DNA of 64,000 nucleotides, from the NCBI RefSeq assembly GCF_001641265.1, contig NW_020167533.1:496001-560000 (forward strand), in the 5' to 3' direction. This DNA comes from Pseudogymnoascus destructans (lineage: Eukaryota > Ascomycota > Leotiomycetes > Thelebolales > Thelebolaceae). Below the pieces are notes generated by a model. That model saw nothing but the letters and a program-made list of their open reading frames with translations, did no database searches and was not told where the DNA came from. Positions 12,306-23,486 of the stretch are shown piece after piece (the first letter of the stretch is position 1; each line of letters opens with the position of its first letter). Made by a program: the position numbers and the translations under genes.

Positions 12306-12533
12306 CTTGGTCTGTATGTGAAGCTTTGTGTTTGTAGGCTGGATGCACAAGCACAAAATCCTGACGTTGCTAAACCGTTAGGGTAATAATGCCCAGACTA
12401 AATATGCATTTGAGCCTCAAATAATCAAAAATCGGCGCTTCTTCTATAATCAACAGCTATCAGTCCACAAGCAGTCCTCAATAGAACCCCCCGATTCGGA
12501 GCCTATCACGTGATTTCACCCCCCTTAAATCGG

Positions 12534-13187
12534 ATGACTAAGGGTGAGGGACCCCTCGGTCCAAAGGGTCTGCGCCAGGCGTTTGATGGGCTGCCCAGCA
12601 TTGACAACAACGGGCCAGGGAAACCCAGCGCAGAGCACAGCGAGGACATGGAGCTAACAGTAGAGAATATCACCTATGTGCACCCAGGAACTACAGATGC
12701 ACTTTCTTCAGAGCATCGGGAATACCTGATGCAGCGCCACGGCACCCTGGGGCTTGATCCGATTCTACGAATGGGAGATGCAGACCCCTATAACTGGACC
12801 TCGTCGAATGTATGCTGCCCTTGCTTCTACGGATTCGTCTAGCTTGAATAACTCAAGTGTCACTTTGCAGAAAGTTATCAATCTCATTCTCGTTGCGTTC
12901 CACGCTTCCATGTCGACATTCACTGCGGCCTCCATCATTCCTGCCTATCAAGTCATGGCAGAGTATTTGGGCAGACCGCTCCAGGATATTACGTACCTCA
13001 CGTCTCTCCAGATCGCCATTCTGGGGGTAGCACCGCTCATCTGGAAGCCGATATCCCATCGTTATGGACGGCGCCCCATCTTCCTGCTCTCTCTCATCTG
13101 CAGCTTGTTGGGGCAATATCGGCTATGTGAATACCACAAGCTGATAACTACAGCTATATCCCTTTCTATAGACTGACACGTGCATCT
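12534..13187 (+). pseudogene. MFS transporter (DHA1-like), truncated by LTR insertion
   Basis: Exon 1 (12534-12809) encodes a cytosolic N-terminus, and after an intron at 12810-12870 exon 2 opens into transmembrane helices 1-3: VINLILVAFHASMSTFTAAS, YLTSLQIAILGVAPLIW, then the motif-A loop HRYGRRPIF and FLLSLICSLLG. This resembles fungal DHA1 drug or metabolite:H+ antiporters, which have 12 helices and 450-550 residues. The frame is lost at 13111-13113, where one extra G stands against the expected LLGNIG. An LTR begins at 13188. The remaining nine or so helices are not found in the window, so this is a dead fragment. It is divergent from the FAH gene and may once have moved that enzyme's substrate. 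Confidence 0.75.
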
Positions 13188-14098
13188 TGTAATGGTGGGT
13201 GCACCAGATGTGAGAATCTAGCCACCCAAGGAAGGGATGATTTTAACTAAGACAACACACTGTCTTAGGAAACAGAGCCAAAGGGTCGTAGCTTAGACTA
13301 TTCCACAACGCAGCAATCAGGTGTGTGATGTAGTGAAGTGGTTCAGACAAGTTGCAACAAATGTTGAGTCTGGGAACTCAGGGGTAAGTCAGAGGTTAAC
13401 ACCTCACTGACTTTTCAGAAACAAGGAGTAACAAGATGAATGCTTGGAAGCTTGGAAAAGACGTGGAAGTATGTGATAGTCGATTTACTGTATTGTCTGC
13501 TTGCCCTTTCTTAAGGAAAGGGCAATCCTATTTATGCTAAAGGAATGTAGTTCTCTCATTTTCCAAGACTTTCCATGACTTACCAGGCTTGGTAACTGTA
13601 GTCGATGTAAGAGAATCCCATAGAACCATCTCTTAGGTTCGTAGCCTATAGGAAGTAAAAGGAGGTCCAAGGTCAGAGTACCCCTATAGACAAATTATGT
13701 CATAGACAAATTATGTCATAACATAACCAATCTTGTGGGTAACTAAAGAGCGATGACATGTAATGAATCATAGAGGTTCGTAGGAGCTTTTAGAGCTATC
13801 GTTCATGCTCCTAGGCCTCTAGTTGGTAGAGATATGTCATGTGGTAGTATGAGTGATGTCATGTAATGAATCATAGAGGGTTGTAGAGATATGCTATGTG
13901 GTAATATCGGCCCAGTAACTAAGGAGCGATGACGTGTAATGAATCATAGATGGTTGTAGCAATCGTTGAGTAGTATTGCTCTTGTTGTTGGTGTGATAAG
14001 CCAAAATATGTATAGTGACTTGTAGGTTTGAGGAGAAGATTTCCAAGTTTGCTCTTGAGTTTGATAGCAAACTGAGTGCAACGAATGTCAGTATGACA
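13188..14098 (+). mobile_element. LTR copy A (diverged) of the 0.94-kb LTR family
   Basis: It begins TGTAATGGTGGGTGCACC and ends ...GTCAGTATGACA, the same TG...CA ends as copies B, C and D. It is 911 bp against 936 bp for B and C. It has several substitutions and indels, including rearranged copies of the ATGACGTGTAATGAATCATAG segment near 13.85-13.95 kb. Flanks CATCT (left) and ACTGT (right) do not match, so no target duplication survives here. Confidence 0.85.
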
Positions 14099-14352
14099 AC
14101 TGTGAGAGTGGTGTCCTGGTTCATTCTTCAGAGCTTGTTGGGTTTGCTTTTCAAGATATTTCTGAATTGTTTGTTGCTCTGTGATTTGTTGCTCGTTGCT
14201 CTGGATCAGTTCCTGTAACTGGAGAATGGCATCATCCTTTTCAGCCAGTATCAAATTCGAGTCCTCTGCTAGGGCCAAATAGTCCCGAAGAATGTTCTTG
14301 TGCAAAGTCCATGCCATTTTCTGGTTGGCGGCAGATAGTTTCTGGAATTCGT
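14099..14352 (-). mobile_element. Gag-like coiled-coil fragment of an oppositely oriented retroelement
   Basis: Between LTR copies A and B, the minus strand reads continuously through the 254 bp: KMAWTLHKNILRDYLALAED, ILAEKDDAILQLQELI and a Gln-rich stretch EQQITEQQTIQKYLEKQTQQ, predicted coiled coil. Such N-terminal Gag coiled coils are common in fungal Ty3/gypsy elements. The orientation opposes both flanking LTRs, so this is host element sequence into which they were inserted, not their own interior. It probably continues in the piece at 15289 onward. Confidence 0.5.
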
Positions 14353-15288
14353 TGTAATGGTGGGTGCACCAGATATGAGAATCTAGCCACCCAAGGAAGG
14401 GATGAATTTACTAAGACAACACACTGTCTTAGGAAACAGAGCCAAAGGGTTGTAGCTTAGACTATTCCACAACGCAGCAATCAGGTGTATGATGTGGTGA
14501 AGTGGTTTAGACAAGTTGCAACAAATGTTGAGTCTGAGAACTCAGGGGTAAGTCAGAGGTTAGCACCTCACTGACTTTTCAAAAACAGAGAATAACAAGA
14601 TCAATGCTTGGAAGCTTGGAAAAGACGTAGAAGTATGTGCTAGTCGATTTACTGTATTGCCTGCTTGCCCTTTCTTAAGGAAAGGGCAATCCTATTTATG
14701 CCAAAGGAGTGTAGTTCTCTCATTTTCCATGACTTTCCATGACTAACCAGGCTTGGTAAATGTATTAGAAATCAAGTGCGACCCACAACTAGCTTGCTAA
14801 TCATGTAGTGAACGTAAGAGAATCCCATAGAACCATCTCTTGGGTTCCTAGCCTATAGGAAGTGAAAAGGAGGTCCAAGGTCAGAGTACCTATAGATAAA
14901 TTATGTCATAACTTAACCAATCTTGTGGGTAACTAAGGAGCGATGACGTGTAATGAATCATAGAGGGTTGTAGAAGCTTCTAGAGCTATCGTTCATGTTC
15001 CTAGGCCTCTAGTTGGTAGATATATGCCATGTGGTAGTATTGGCCCACCCCCTTAAGGAGGAGATTTTCTTAATAACTTGTTCAATGAGTGTTCAAATGA
15101 TATGCCGTGATGTATGTAGCATAAACAGATGTAGTAGAAGAGTTTGCAGCAATCGTTGAGTAGTATTGCTTCTGTTGTTGGTGTGATAAGCCAAGATATG
15201 TATGGTGACTTGTAGGTTTGAGGAGGAGATTTCTAAGTTTGCTCTTGAGTTTGATAGCAAACTGAGTGCAACGAATGTCAGTATGACA
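14353..15288 (+). mobile_element. LTR copy B, full length (936 bp)
   Basis: Nearly identical to copy C at 58100-59035: by eye only a handful of substitutions, for example at the TTTGCAGC/TTTTCAGC and CCAAGATATG/CCCAGATATG sites. Same termini TGTAATGG...TATGACA. Flanks TTCGT and CAAAG do not match. Confidence 0.9.
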
Positions 15289-15830
15289 CAAAGGCCAGTT
15301 ATATCCTTGTCGAGGGAGCGTTGTAAAAGGTCTGACTTGCGAAGGTGGTGTGTGTGTATCGAGCTGACTGTTGAGAGCCAACTTTGAGGGGTTGCCTCGG
15401 GTTCAGCTCAAAGAGCAGGAAAAGAGGTATAAGAGAGATTGAGTTTTATGTCACGGTTCACTAAGGCATAGGGCGCCAGTTGGGTATTATGAATTAAACT
15501 CAATCTAGAGAAGAAAGGAAAGAGAAGAGGAGCACTTGAGCAGTGGCTCGATCTATATACAGCTATGTTGTTGTGGAGTGAATTCTCTTTAGAGACCAGT
15601 CCTGAGAATTCACTCCACAACTGAAAACTTCGCTCCAACCCCAGAAAGCTCCCCACACCCCTGAACCCCCACTCGAGCTGCAAGGCGCACTTGATATCAT
15701 AACATCTGTAACTGAGGGCGGAGGACCTGCCTTAAGTCTTACCATGTGACCGTAACCAGTCCGACTCAGATCCCTTCCGTCACTAAGGGCGGAGGCATCC
15801 TTACATCTCCTAGCTTAAACTGTGACTTAA
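15289..15830 (-). mobile_element. LTR / leader remnant of the oppositely oriented retroelement
   Basis: On the minus strand this contains a run that could be an LTR (GTGACGGAAGGGATCTGAGT at about 15783 down, CCGCCCTCAGTTACAG repeated in variant form, then TATA-like and pyrimidine-rich sequence). A TGGCGCC primer-binding-like motif follows near 15470, and then a Gag-like leader to 15289, where LTR copy B interrupts it. GAATTCACTCCACAAC with an inverted partner (about 15574-15624) forms a stem. Assignment as the 5' end of the same element as 14099-14352 is inference. Confidence 0.45.
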
Positions 15831-18033
15831 TTTTGGCTCTATATAGATCTCAAAAGATAGCTGGAGGTTTGTAGGATGCACTATGTACAGGTATTGAGTC
15901 TTTGATCCTGCTTCTTTAAGGATAGCACGTAGGGCGGGCTTCTGATTAGTAAATCTTATAAAATGCACCTAGTAGCAGCGATATTAGGCAAGTAGCAGGG
16001 GGGCATATACTTGGGATACTTATCAAACGCACCTAGCAGCGGTGCTATAGAGCAGCAGCAGAGTAGCTTAATAATGATATATTAGCGTTAGAATACCATT
16101 TTATGAACTTAGAAAGGCAGTTAACGGAATTCACCTCCGGCTGTTAATGGAATGGACTAGTGAAGCGACGTCTGGTGCCATCTGCTGTCTAGTGATTTTG
16201 ATCTTAGCGAGTCTGCTGTGCCATTTTTCGCCACCTATTAGCCATCTCATGACGATTCAGGCTAAATAAGGGCCTGCCTTCTGTCCTAAGGCTACCACTA
16301 CACGCTTTGGCCTGTACAGAGTAGTCCATACCTTGAAGCCGATAACAGCACAAGTGGGGCGTCCAAAACGCCACAATGCATGAGGGAATACATTAACATG
16401 GCGGAGAGCGTATTCGCATTCCATTTTCATCAGCACCGATCGGGTTTGCCACCATCCTCTTACTCCGTGGCCGTGTTGAAGCATCCTTTGACAAGGCCTT
16501 AGCGCTTGGCATCCTTGTGTCTCCCCAAAGTTTGCCACCGAGATATCAGTTACGCGCGAGTTGCGCGAGCTGCGCGGCTGACGGATGGGCGGGTCTGGAG
16601 CTGCTCCTTAGACATTGCTTACATGGCATCGTCGGTGTCATCTCTTTGTTGGCTCGAGGCCGCCAAAAGACTAACGTCCCGTCCCGCCACCGAGAGACAT
16701 GCAATGCACAACCAGGCCTATCACGCTGACCATGCCGTAAGCACTCTTTATCGGGCCTTCTGCACCTCTCCAGCCATAAGGCTGTGCTTTTTTATGGGTT
16801 TCCCAGCATAATCAGAGGGATTTAATTCCACGGCCAATGCTTGATTCCCATGCCGTACTGTCTGAGCCGGCTGTTGCCTGCCATACGGTCTCTTTGCCGT
16901 TGAGATTCTCATGCGGGAAGCAATTCGCTGACACATACCGGGAGCACGAGACTGGTAGAAAATTGGAAATGCAGGAACAAGGAACGGTCATCAAGCTTGA
17001 CCGAAGGCAAGGCTGTTGAAGCGATTGGAGAGCAGGTCTTGTGCGTTTCTCTAACACGAGATTTCGGATTCTTGTGAGCATCAAAACACACCGGGTAAAT
17101 GAGATGTCAACTCGACATTCAAAAGCAGCGGATTCAGCAATTAGCCGGGCCTACGGAGTTTCCTGTAGGACCGAGGGGATAAGGGTATTTCTTGGAACTT
17201 GGCCACTTTCGAGACGCCATTGTCCTGTGCATACTGGATCAACAGTACGATGGTTGTGATATGCAGGATCACGACGCGGACTTGCTGTGGTGCTGAGGCT
17301 GGGCACTGGGCGTACCAGCTTCCCCAACAACGTACAACCACAGCCAATTGCGTTTGACGCCGAAGGAAGGATGAAGGTTTAAACTTCAACATTCAGAAGG
17401 ATCAGCTTCAGCTCGCTGCTAGTGCACTGTCGGAGGCCTAGAATCGTCATTTCCGATCTCCTTTTTCATGGATATTGTTATTGGGGATAGGGAAAGTGTC
17501 GTCGAGCCTAGCCTTGCTGCCCTCACAGCCTCCCCACACCTCAGGTTCCCCCACCTCAGCGTCATCATGTCACTCAACACCACCATCGGAACGCCCAACA
17601 AGTGGGATGCAGACCTGGTTTGGCCGTCCGGTCAAGCCATTCAGTCGCTTTAATTACGTGGGCGTCGTTTCAAGGTTTGATATCGAAGGATTTCTAATAC
17701 CAGCCGCCGGACGCGGCGCAGCCTTGCGCTGCCTTTCAGAGACCAGATCAGATATGCTGGTCCAGGCAGCTATGGGGTGATTCAGAGCTTTGATTAAATA
17801 AATACCTTCTGCATCCCCTCATTTCTTTTAATTTGCCCCCCTCAGTTGCTATCCAACCATTACTAGCTACTAACCTCTCGCCAAATCAACCCGAGCCTGT
17901 TCGAGGACAGCAAATCACCACATCGTTGAAGCTCCAAGTCTAGCCTTGCAGCATAAGGCACCCCAGTCCAAATACCGGCACAGGATCTGAGCCTGTTCAT
18001 CCATTCTATCCGCCAGCGGCTTCGACTTCAAAT
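15831..18033. other. Gene-poor stretch
   Basis: No credible coding region. Two related short blocks, GCACCTAGTAGCAGCGATAT (about 15965) and GCACCTAGCAGCGGTGCTAT (about 16030), form a degenerate tandem pair. The last 250 bp, with CT-rich and ATCACC-type sequence, is the likely promoter and leader of the following small gene. Confidence 0.45.
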
Positions 18034-18784
18034 ATGTCGGGATACGACAGCGACGAGTCAATGGGACGACCAAGACTTCTCACGCCGGGTCTGAGGTAAG
18101 CTTGATACCACGGCAATCAGATCATACTCACCACTTGCTAACCAACCCAGTGAGACTCACTCGATGCAGGGTTCTGGGTGCAGCTCCGAAGACCGAAACT
18201 CTAGCCCAGAGCGAAGCCCGAAACGGAGATGTACATATAACCCATATGATCCACGGCTCAACGGCGATGGCAACCATATGGCGTCTGCTGCCAGTCCTCC
18301 GGGGCACCCAACAGCTTTCGTCTTCATCCCTTGCTCCCCAGTTAGAAGCTGGACTACACCAATCCCTAGCTCGCTTCGTTCAACTGTGCCGAGTCCTGGC
18401 TTACCTTGTTCGACCATACCGTCTTTCGGCATGCCTTGTTCGACCTTACCGTCTTCTGGCATGCATTGTTCGACCATACCGTCTTCTGGCGCGCCTTGTT
18501 CGACCATACCGACTCCAGGGTCACCCCGTTCATTCGGCCAGAGCCGTGAGTTCCTGCCTTTGATACTTTCGGGGGGGCTCCTCTACAACAGAGCTCGCAA
18601 CCCATATCCAGTATCGGCCATGGCATTGGCTGCAGAGCGTTACTCGCGTGTGCCTGCATCCCCAAGGTTACGCATCATCGACTGGAGACTGAGGTTAAAT
18701 TCGTGGCCAGAGGCGTCCAGGAGCCAGGCGGATGCGGAGATGGATACGTGCGAAGCGGCGTTGAGGAGATCGAGTACCTGGTAG
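18034..18784 (+). CDS. Small Pro/Ser/Cys-repeat protein, function unknown
   Basis: Exons 18034-18095 and 18151-18784 join across a good GTAAGC...CAG intron to 231 residues. I recognise no family. The N-terminus is polar (MSGYDSDESMGRPRLLTPG). Residues about 96-145 are five copies of a 10-residue repeat of the type PCSTIPSSGM, each with one Cys in most copies. A short hydrophobic LPLILSGGLLY follows, and a charged tail. There is no signal peptide. The repeat is encoded by a 30-bp tandem array, so its copy number is likely to vary between strains. Support for the gene is the splice site, the in-frame repeat and a 5' leader; it could also be a chance ORF over a minisatellite. Confidence 0.45.
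18374..18523 (+). repeat. 30-bp coding minisatellite, five units
   Basis: Unit CCTTGTTCGACCATACCGTC plus ten more bases, at 18404, 18434, 18464 and 18494, with a diverged first unit at 18374. Multiples of three keep the frame of the 18034-18784 gene. Confidence 0.85.
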
Positions 18785-20130
18785 CATTTCGGCTTGGTCG
18801 CTGTGGTCAAATATTGCCCAACAGTAAAGTCGGGAGTATCACAACCGTTTCTCTTGACATGCTAGTCAAAAGATCCACGCCGGCATCTACATGGATGAAG
18901 CGCATGAGGCATGGTTGCTGAAGCTTGTCTCTTACATTCGTTTTCTTTTTCTTGTCAAAGGATGCACGCCGCCATCAATAGAGATGGGGCACGGCGCAGG
19001 GTTGCCAGAAGATCGTCTCTCTCACTCGTTCTCCTTTCCGGTAAAGATGATGCCTTTGGTGTCCTCCATTATCTAGGCACACGAGTCAGGATTGTTAGAA
19101 GCTCGTCTCTCACACTCGTTATTTTTTCTTGTGAAGATAAAGCGATTTGCATCCCTTGCTACTCAGGGCACATGAGTCAGAATTGTTGGAAGCCTCTTTC
19201 TTTTAGTCGTTATCTGTTGCTCAAGACACATGAGTCTGGACAGGAAGCTTCTTTCTTTCAGTCGTTATCTTTTCTGGCGAAGAGGAAGCTCTAGGCGGCC
19301 TCTATTACCTGTCATACCATAACATTCGTTTCTATATTTATTCCTCCGTTGGCCTTAGGCTTGATCTGAGCATTTTCTGGTGTCAAGGGGTATTGTTGTT
19401 TTCAGATAACCACTTGGTTGTTCTCAAAAAGTGTTTTATAAATCATGTCACGTGGTTAGTGTCACGTGGTTATGAGATGGTGAATCTGAAAGGCGACTAT
19501 GGATGGGTTGGGCTGCTAGAAACGTCTTAAAAAGTATTGTGGTAGAATATCAGCGATTAAAAAGTCTATCTGCATATCAAGTGACACAGAGCCTCTTTCA
19601 AAGCGAAAAAAGCTAGAAAGTACGGAGTACAAAGCGTGTGATTCAAAAAGAAATAAAATAAAGTGAATAATCATCAGGCTCTGTACCATTTTCCAAAAAG
19701 TAGCCACGCACCATCTCGTTGCCTGGTTTCGCCAACCTTGGGCCACATTTCACCACTAACAATCTGCACTGGCCAGCTCTCATAATCGCCCTGGAACTCT
19801 GTCGAATGTAGAGGATAGCGGCGACTAGCAACAAGAGTCAGTTCATTTAAGCGAGGCTAGTAGGCTACGGTACCTATCACCAAAGCTTGGGCTGCTTCTC
19901 CGTACCTTGATCAACATCATCATAACTTGGACACTTCACAACTCCAAACCCCATCTTCCTCACTTCAACCATCACACTTTCTATTGTCTGTGACATATCA
20001 TCACAACTGTTCCGTGCAGTCACAGACCCAATATCTTACTTGCTCCACTCGAACGAAACGTTCACAGCTCCGCGAGGACATCCTACTCGTACGACTTGTC
20101 TATCGCCAGATCTGAGCTCTCATCATCACC
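18785..20130. other. Gene-poor stretch upstream of cdc48, with a degenerate tandem repeat
   Basis: 18906-19290 holds about four imperfect repeats of roughly 85-95 bp. Each contains a variant of GAAGCTTGTCTCTTACATTC-GTT and of a CTTTTTCTTGTCAAAG-like block (copies start near 18921, 19008, 19100 and 19190). Nothing coding is convincing. 19860-20130 is the likely promoter and leader of cdc48, rich in CATCATCAC and CTCCA-type sequence. Confidence 0.5.
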
Positions 20131-22874
20131 ATGTCTGCCGAACCAGACTATGTCAGCAAGAAGAAGGTTAACTTGAAGTGAGTTCACTTGTGAGGTCGAG
20201 CTTCATGGCAATAGGTTTACTGACTGGCTCCACAGTGACGCTTCCGGCGCAGAACACAAAGATGTAAGCATATAACGCCACCGTACGATCTGGCCGGCCC
20301 ATGGCGGATACTGACAGTTCCCAGGCCGACGATACTGCAACTGCTATTCTCAAGAAGAAGAAGAAGCCAAACTCGTTAATGTAAGCCTATCTCTGTGAAT
20401 TCAATGATGTGCAGATACTGATATCTGTTGCAAACAGGGTTACTGATGCCATCAACGATGACAACTCTATTATCGCCCTCTCCAACAACACCATGGAGGT
20501 ATTAGGATTATTCCGTGGTGACACCGTCTTGGTCAAGGGAAAGAAGCGCAAGGATACCGTTCTTATCGTTCTGGCCGATGACGAGCTGGATGATGGAAGT
20601 GCACGTATCAACCGTGTTGTCAGGCATAACCTCCGCGTAAAGCACGGAGATATGATTACCGTGCACGCGTGTCCGGATATCAAATACGTACGTTAGGAAA
20701 GTCCACAGGATCGTATGATTATGCTAACAGTTTATTAGGCAAAGCGCATTGCGGTTCTTCCAATTGCCGATACCGTTGAAGGCCTTACCGGCTCCCTCTT
20801 CGATGTTTTCCTTGCACCATACTTCCGCGAATCATACAGGCCGGTACGCCAAGGCGATCTCTTCATGGTCCGAGGTGGCATGAGACAAGTCGAATTTAAG
20901 GTAGTCGAGGTGGACCCACCGGAGTACGGAGTTGTTGCACAAGATACAGTCATTCACTGCGAGGGCGAGCCAATTCAACGTGAGGATGAGGAGGGTAACC
21001 TCAACGAGGTCGGCTACGATGATATTGGTGGATGCAGAAAGCAAATGGCACAGATCCGTGAGATGGTTGAGCTCCCTCTCAGACATCCACAGCTGTTCAA
21101 GTCGATCGGTATCAAGCCACCTCGTGGTGTTCTCATGTTCGGTCCTCCCGGTACGGGTAAGACCCTCATGGCGAGAGCGGTTGCCAACGAGACTGGTGCA
21201 TTTTTCTTCCTGATCAACGGTCCTGAGATTATGTCCAAGATGGCCGGAGAGTCTGAGTCGAATTTACGCAAGGCATTCGAGGAGGCCGAGAAGAACTCCC
21301 CCGCAATCATCTTCATCGACGAAATCGACTCTATTGCGCCAAAGCGTGACAAGACCAATGGAGAGGTTGAGCGCCGTGTCGTTTCCCAGCTTCTTACCCT
21401 GATGGATGGCATGAAGGCTAGATCCAATGTCGTTGTCATGGCTGCAACCAACAGGCCTAACTCCATCGATCCTGCTCTCCGTCGTTTCGGTCGCTTCGAT
21501 CGCGAGGTTGATATTGGTATCCCCGACCCAACTGGCCGTCTCGAGATTCTTCAAATTCACACCAAGAACATGAAGTTGGGTGATGATGTTGATCTGGAGC
21601 AGATCGCATCCGAGACTCACGGATATGTCGGTTCCGATATTGCGTCTCTCTGCTCTGAGGCTGCCATGCAGCAGATTCGTGAGAAGATGGATCTCATCGA
21701 TCTTGATGAGGAGACGATCGATGCCGAGGTTCTCGACTCCCTCGGAGTCACGATGGACAACTTCCGCTTCGCCCTTGGTGTCTCCAACCCATCCGCTCTT
21801 CGCGAGGTTGCCGTTGTCGAGGTACCAAATGTTCGCTGGGACGACATTGGAGGACTGGAGAACGTCAAGCGCGAGCTCATCGAGAGCGTGCAGTACCCAG
21901 TCGACCATCCCGAGAAGTTCCTCAAGTTTGGTCTTTCGCCATCTCGTGGTGTTCTTTTCTACGGTCCACCAGGTACTGGTAAGACACTGCTCGCCAAGGC
22001 TGTTGCCAACGAGTGCTCTGCCAACTTCATCTCCGTCAAGGGGCCCGAGCTTCTGAGCATGTGGTTTGGTGAGTCTGAGAGCAACATCCGTGATATTTTC
22101 GACAAGGCCAGAGCTGCTGCTCCTTGTGTTGTCTTCCTCGATGAGTTGGATTCCATCGCCAAGTCGCGTGGTGGATCTGTCGGCGATGCCGGCGGTGCCT
22201 CTGACCGTGTTGTCAACCAGCTTCTTACTGGTGAGTTAATTCCCCTCTTTCCTGAGATTATCACAAACTAACAAATCTCAGAAATGGACGGAATGACCTC
22301 CAAGAAGAACGTCTTCGTTATCGGCGCTACTAACAGACCTGAGCAACTCGATAACGCTCTGTGCCGTCCCGGACGTCTCGATACCCTCGTTTACGTCCCG
22401 CTTCCAGACGAGACATCCCGTGCTGGTATCCTCAAGGCCCAGCTCCGCAAGACCCCGGTCGCTCCAGATGTGGACATCGCCTACATTGCGTCCAAGACCG
22501 AGGGCTTCTCCGGTGCTGATTTGGGTTTCATCACTCAGCGTGCCGTCAAGCTCGCCATCAAGGAGGCCATCTCTCTCGATATCGAGCGCCGCAAGGCTCG
22601 CGAGGCGGCTGGCGAGGATGTTGAGATGGAGGATGAGGATGCCGAGGACCCAGTCCCAGAGCTGACCAAGGCACATTTCGAGGAGGCCATGGCATCTGCC
22701 CGCCGCTCCGTTACCGACGTCGAGATCCGCCGTTACGAGGCCTTCGCCCAGTCGATGAAGAGCTCCGGCGGTGGTGCCTTCTTCAAGTTCCCTGAGGGAG
22801 GTGACCCAGAAGCTCAGGGTGCCGGAAGCGGTGGCTTCGGCGAGGCCGGCAACGATGACAGCCTTTACGATTAG
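20131..22874 (+). CDS. cdc48: Cdc48/p97/VCP AAA+ ATPase
   Basis: Six exons (20131-20177, 20236-20263, 20325-20380, 20438-20687, 20739-22230, 22282-22874) give 821 residues, the normal length. Order: N-domain for cofactor binding, with VTDAINDDNSIIALSNNTME; D1 ring with Walker A GPPGTGKT near residue 262 and Walker B IIFIDEIDSIAPKR; D2 ring with a second GPPGTGKT near 536 and VVFLDELDSIAKSRGG. The C-terminal tail is acidic and Gly-rich and ends DDSLYD, matching the usual HbYX-like end recognised by cofactors. The hexamer unfolds ubiquitylated proteins in ERAD, chromatin extraction, membrane fusion and ribosome quality control. Three tiny 5' exons before a long intronless body are typical of filamentous fungi. 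Confidence 0.98.
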
Positions 22875-23486
22875 TTAACCATGTACTCTATACGTTTCTA
22901 TTTTTTTCTCTTTATTGCATCTCAGTCTAGTGGGTGTCACAGGGCATGATCGGGTCTTGCTTCACCAGGAGTTACGCTCCTTTGTAGCAGGTATCTCTAG
23001 AGGTTAGCAACGTCGATCTCGAGTTTTCGGGTCGTCCGACCTACACATCTAGGAGCGATATGGTTTGGGATATGAATATTCGATGAGTTACAGGACAGCG
23101 TTGGGAGTGAAGGGAGGATTAGACAAGACGGATGGGAGTCGTTGCTTTCTCTTGCTACTTGGTAGTATCGCCATAGATTGTTTAATAACATGCTCTATCT
23201 AAATACTGAAAGTTCCAAATCGTGACATATGTGACTATACCATTTCCTAAGTAAATACAACAACTGAATAAATCCGATTTTCGCTCATAAAAGTCGTCAT
23301 CGCCTACCCAGGAACGGCATCCAATCTCTCGTTAGCCATTTCCTCGGCGCTGACCCAAAAATTTATACCAAGTCACGTGCCTATCCCACTAGCTCCGCTC
23401 GGCTTCACGGTCATCAAATAGCACCACTACCACCAAGCCAACCAGCTCCTCCAGCACCTCTCTAACACCTCAATTGCCAATCCACA
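22875..23486. other. Intergenic, cdc48 terminator and cox4 promoter
   Basis: T-rich 3' flank directly after the cdc48 stop. No ORF of interest. A CACC/CCTCC-rich leader precedes the cox4 start. Confidence 0.5.

Noticed and set aside
13188..15288. A complete short LTR retrotransposon with two LTRs
   Set aside because: The 254-bp interior codes on the opposite strand and there is no matching target duplication around the pair.
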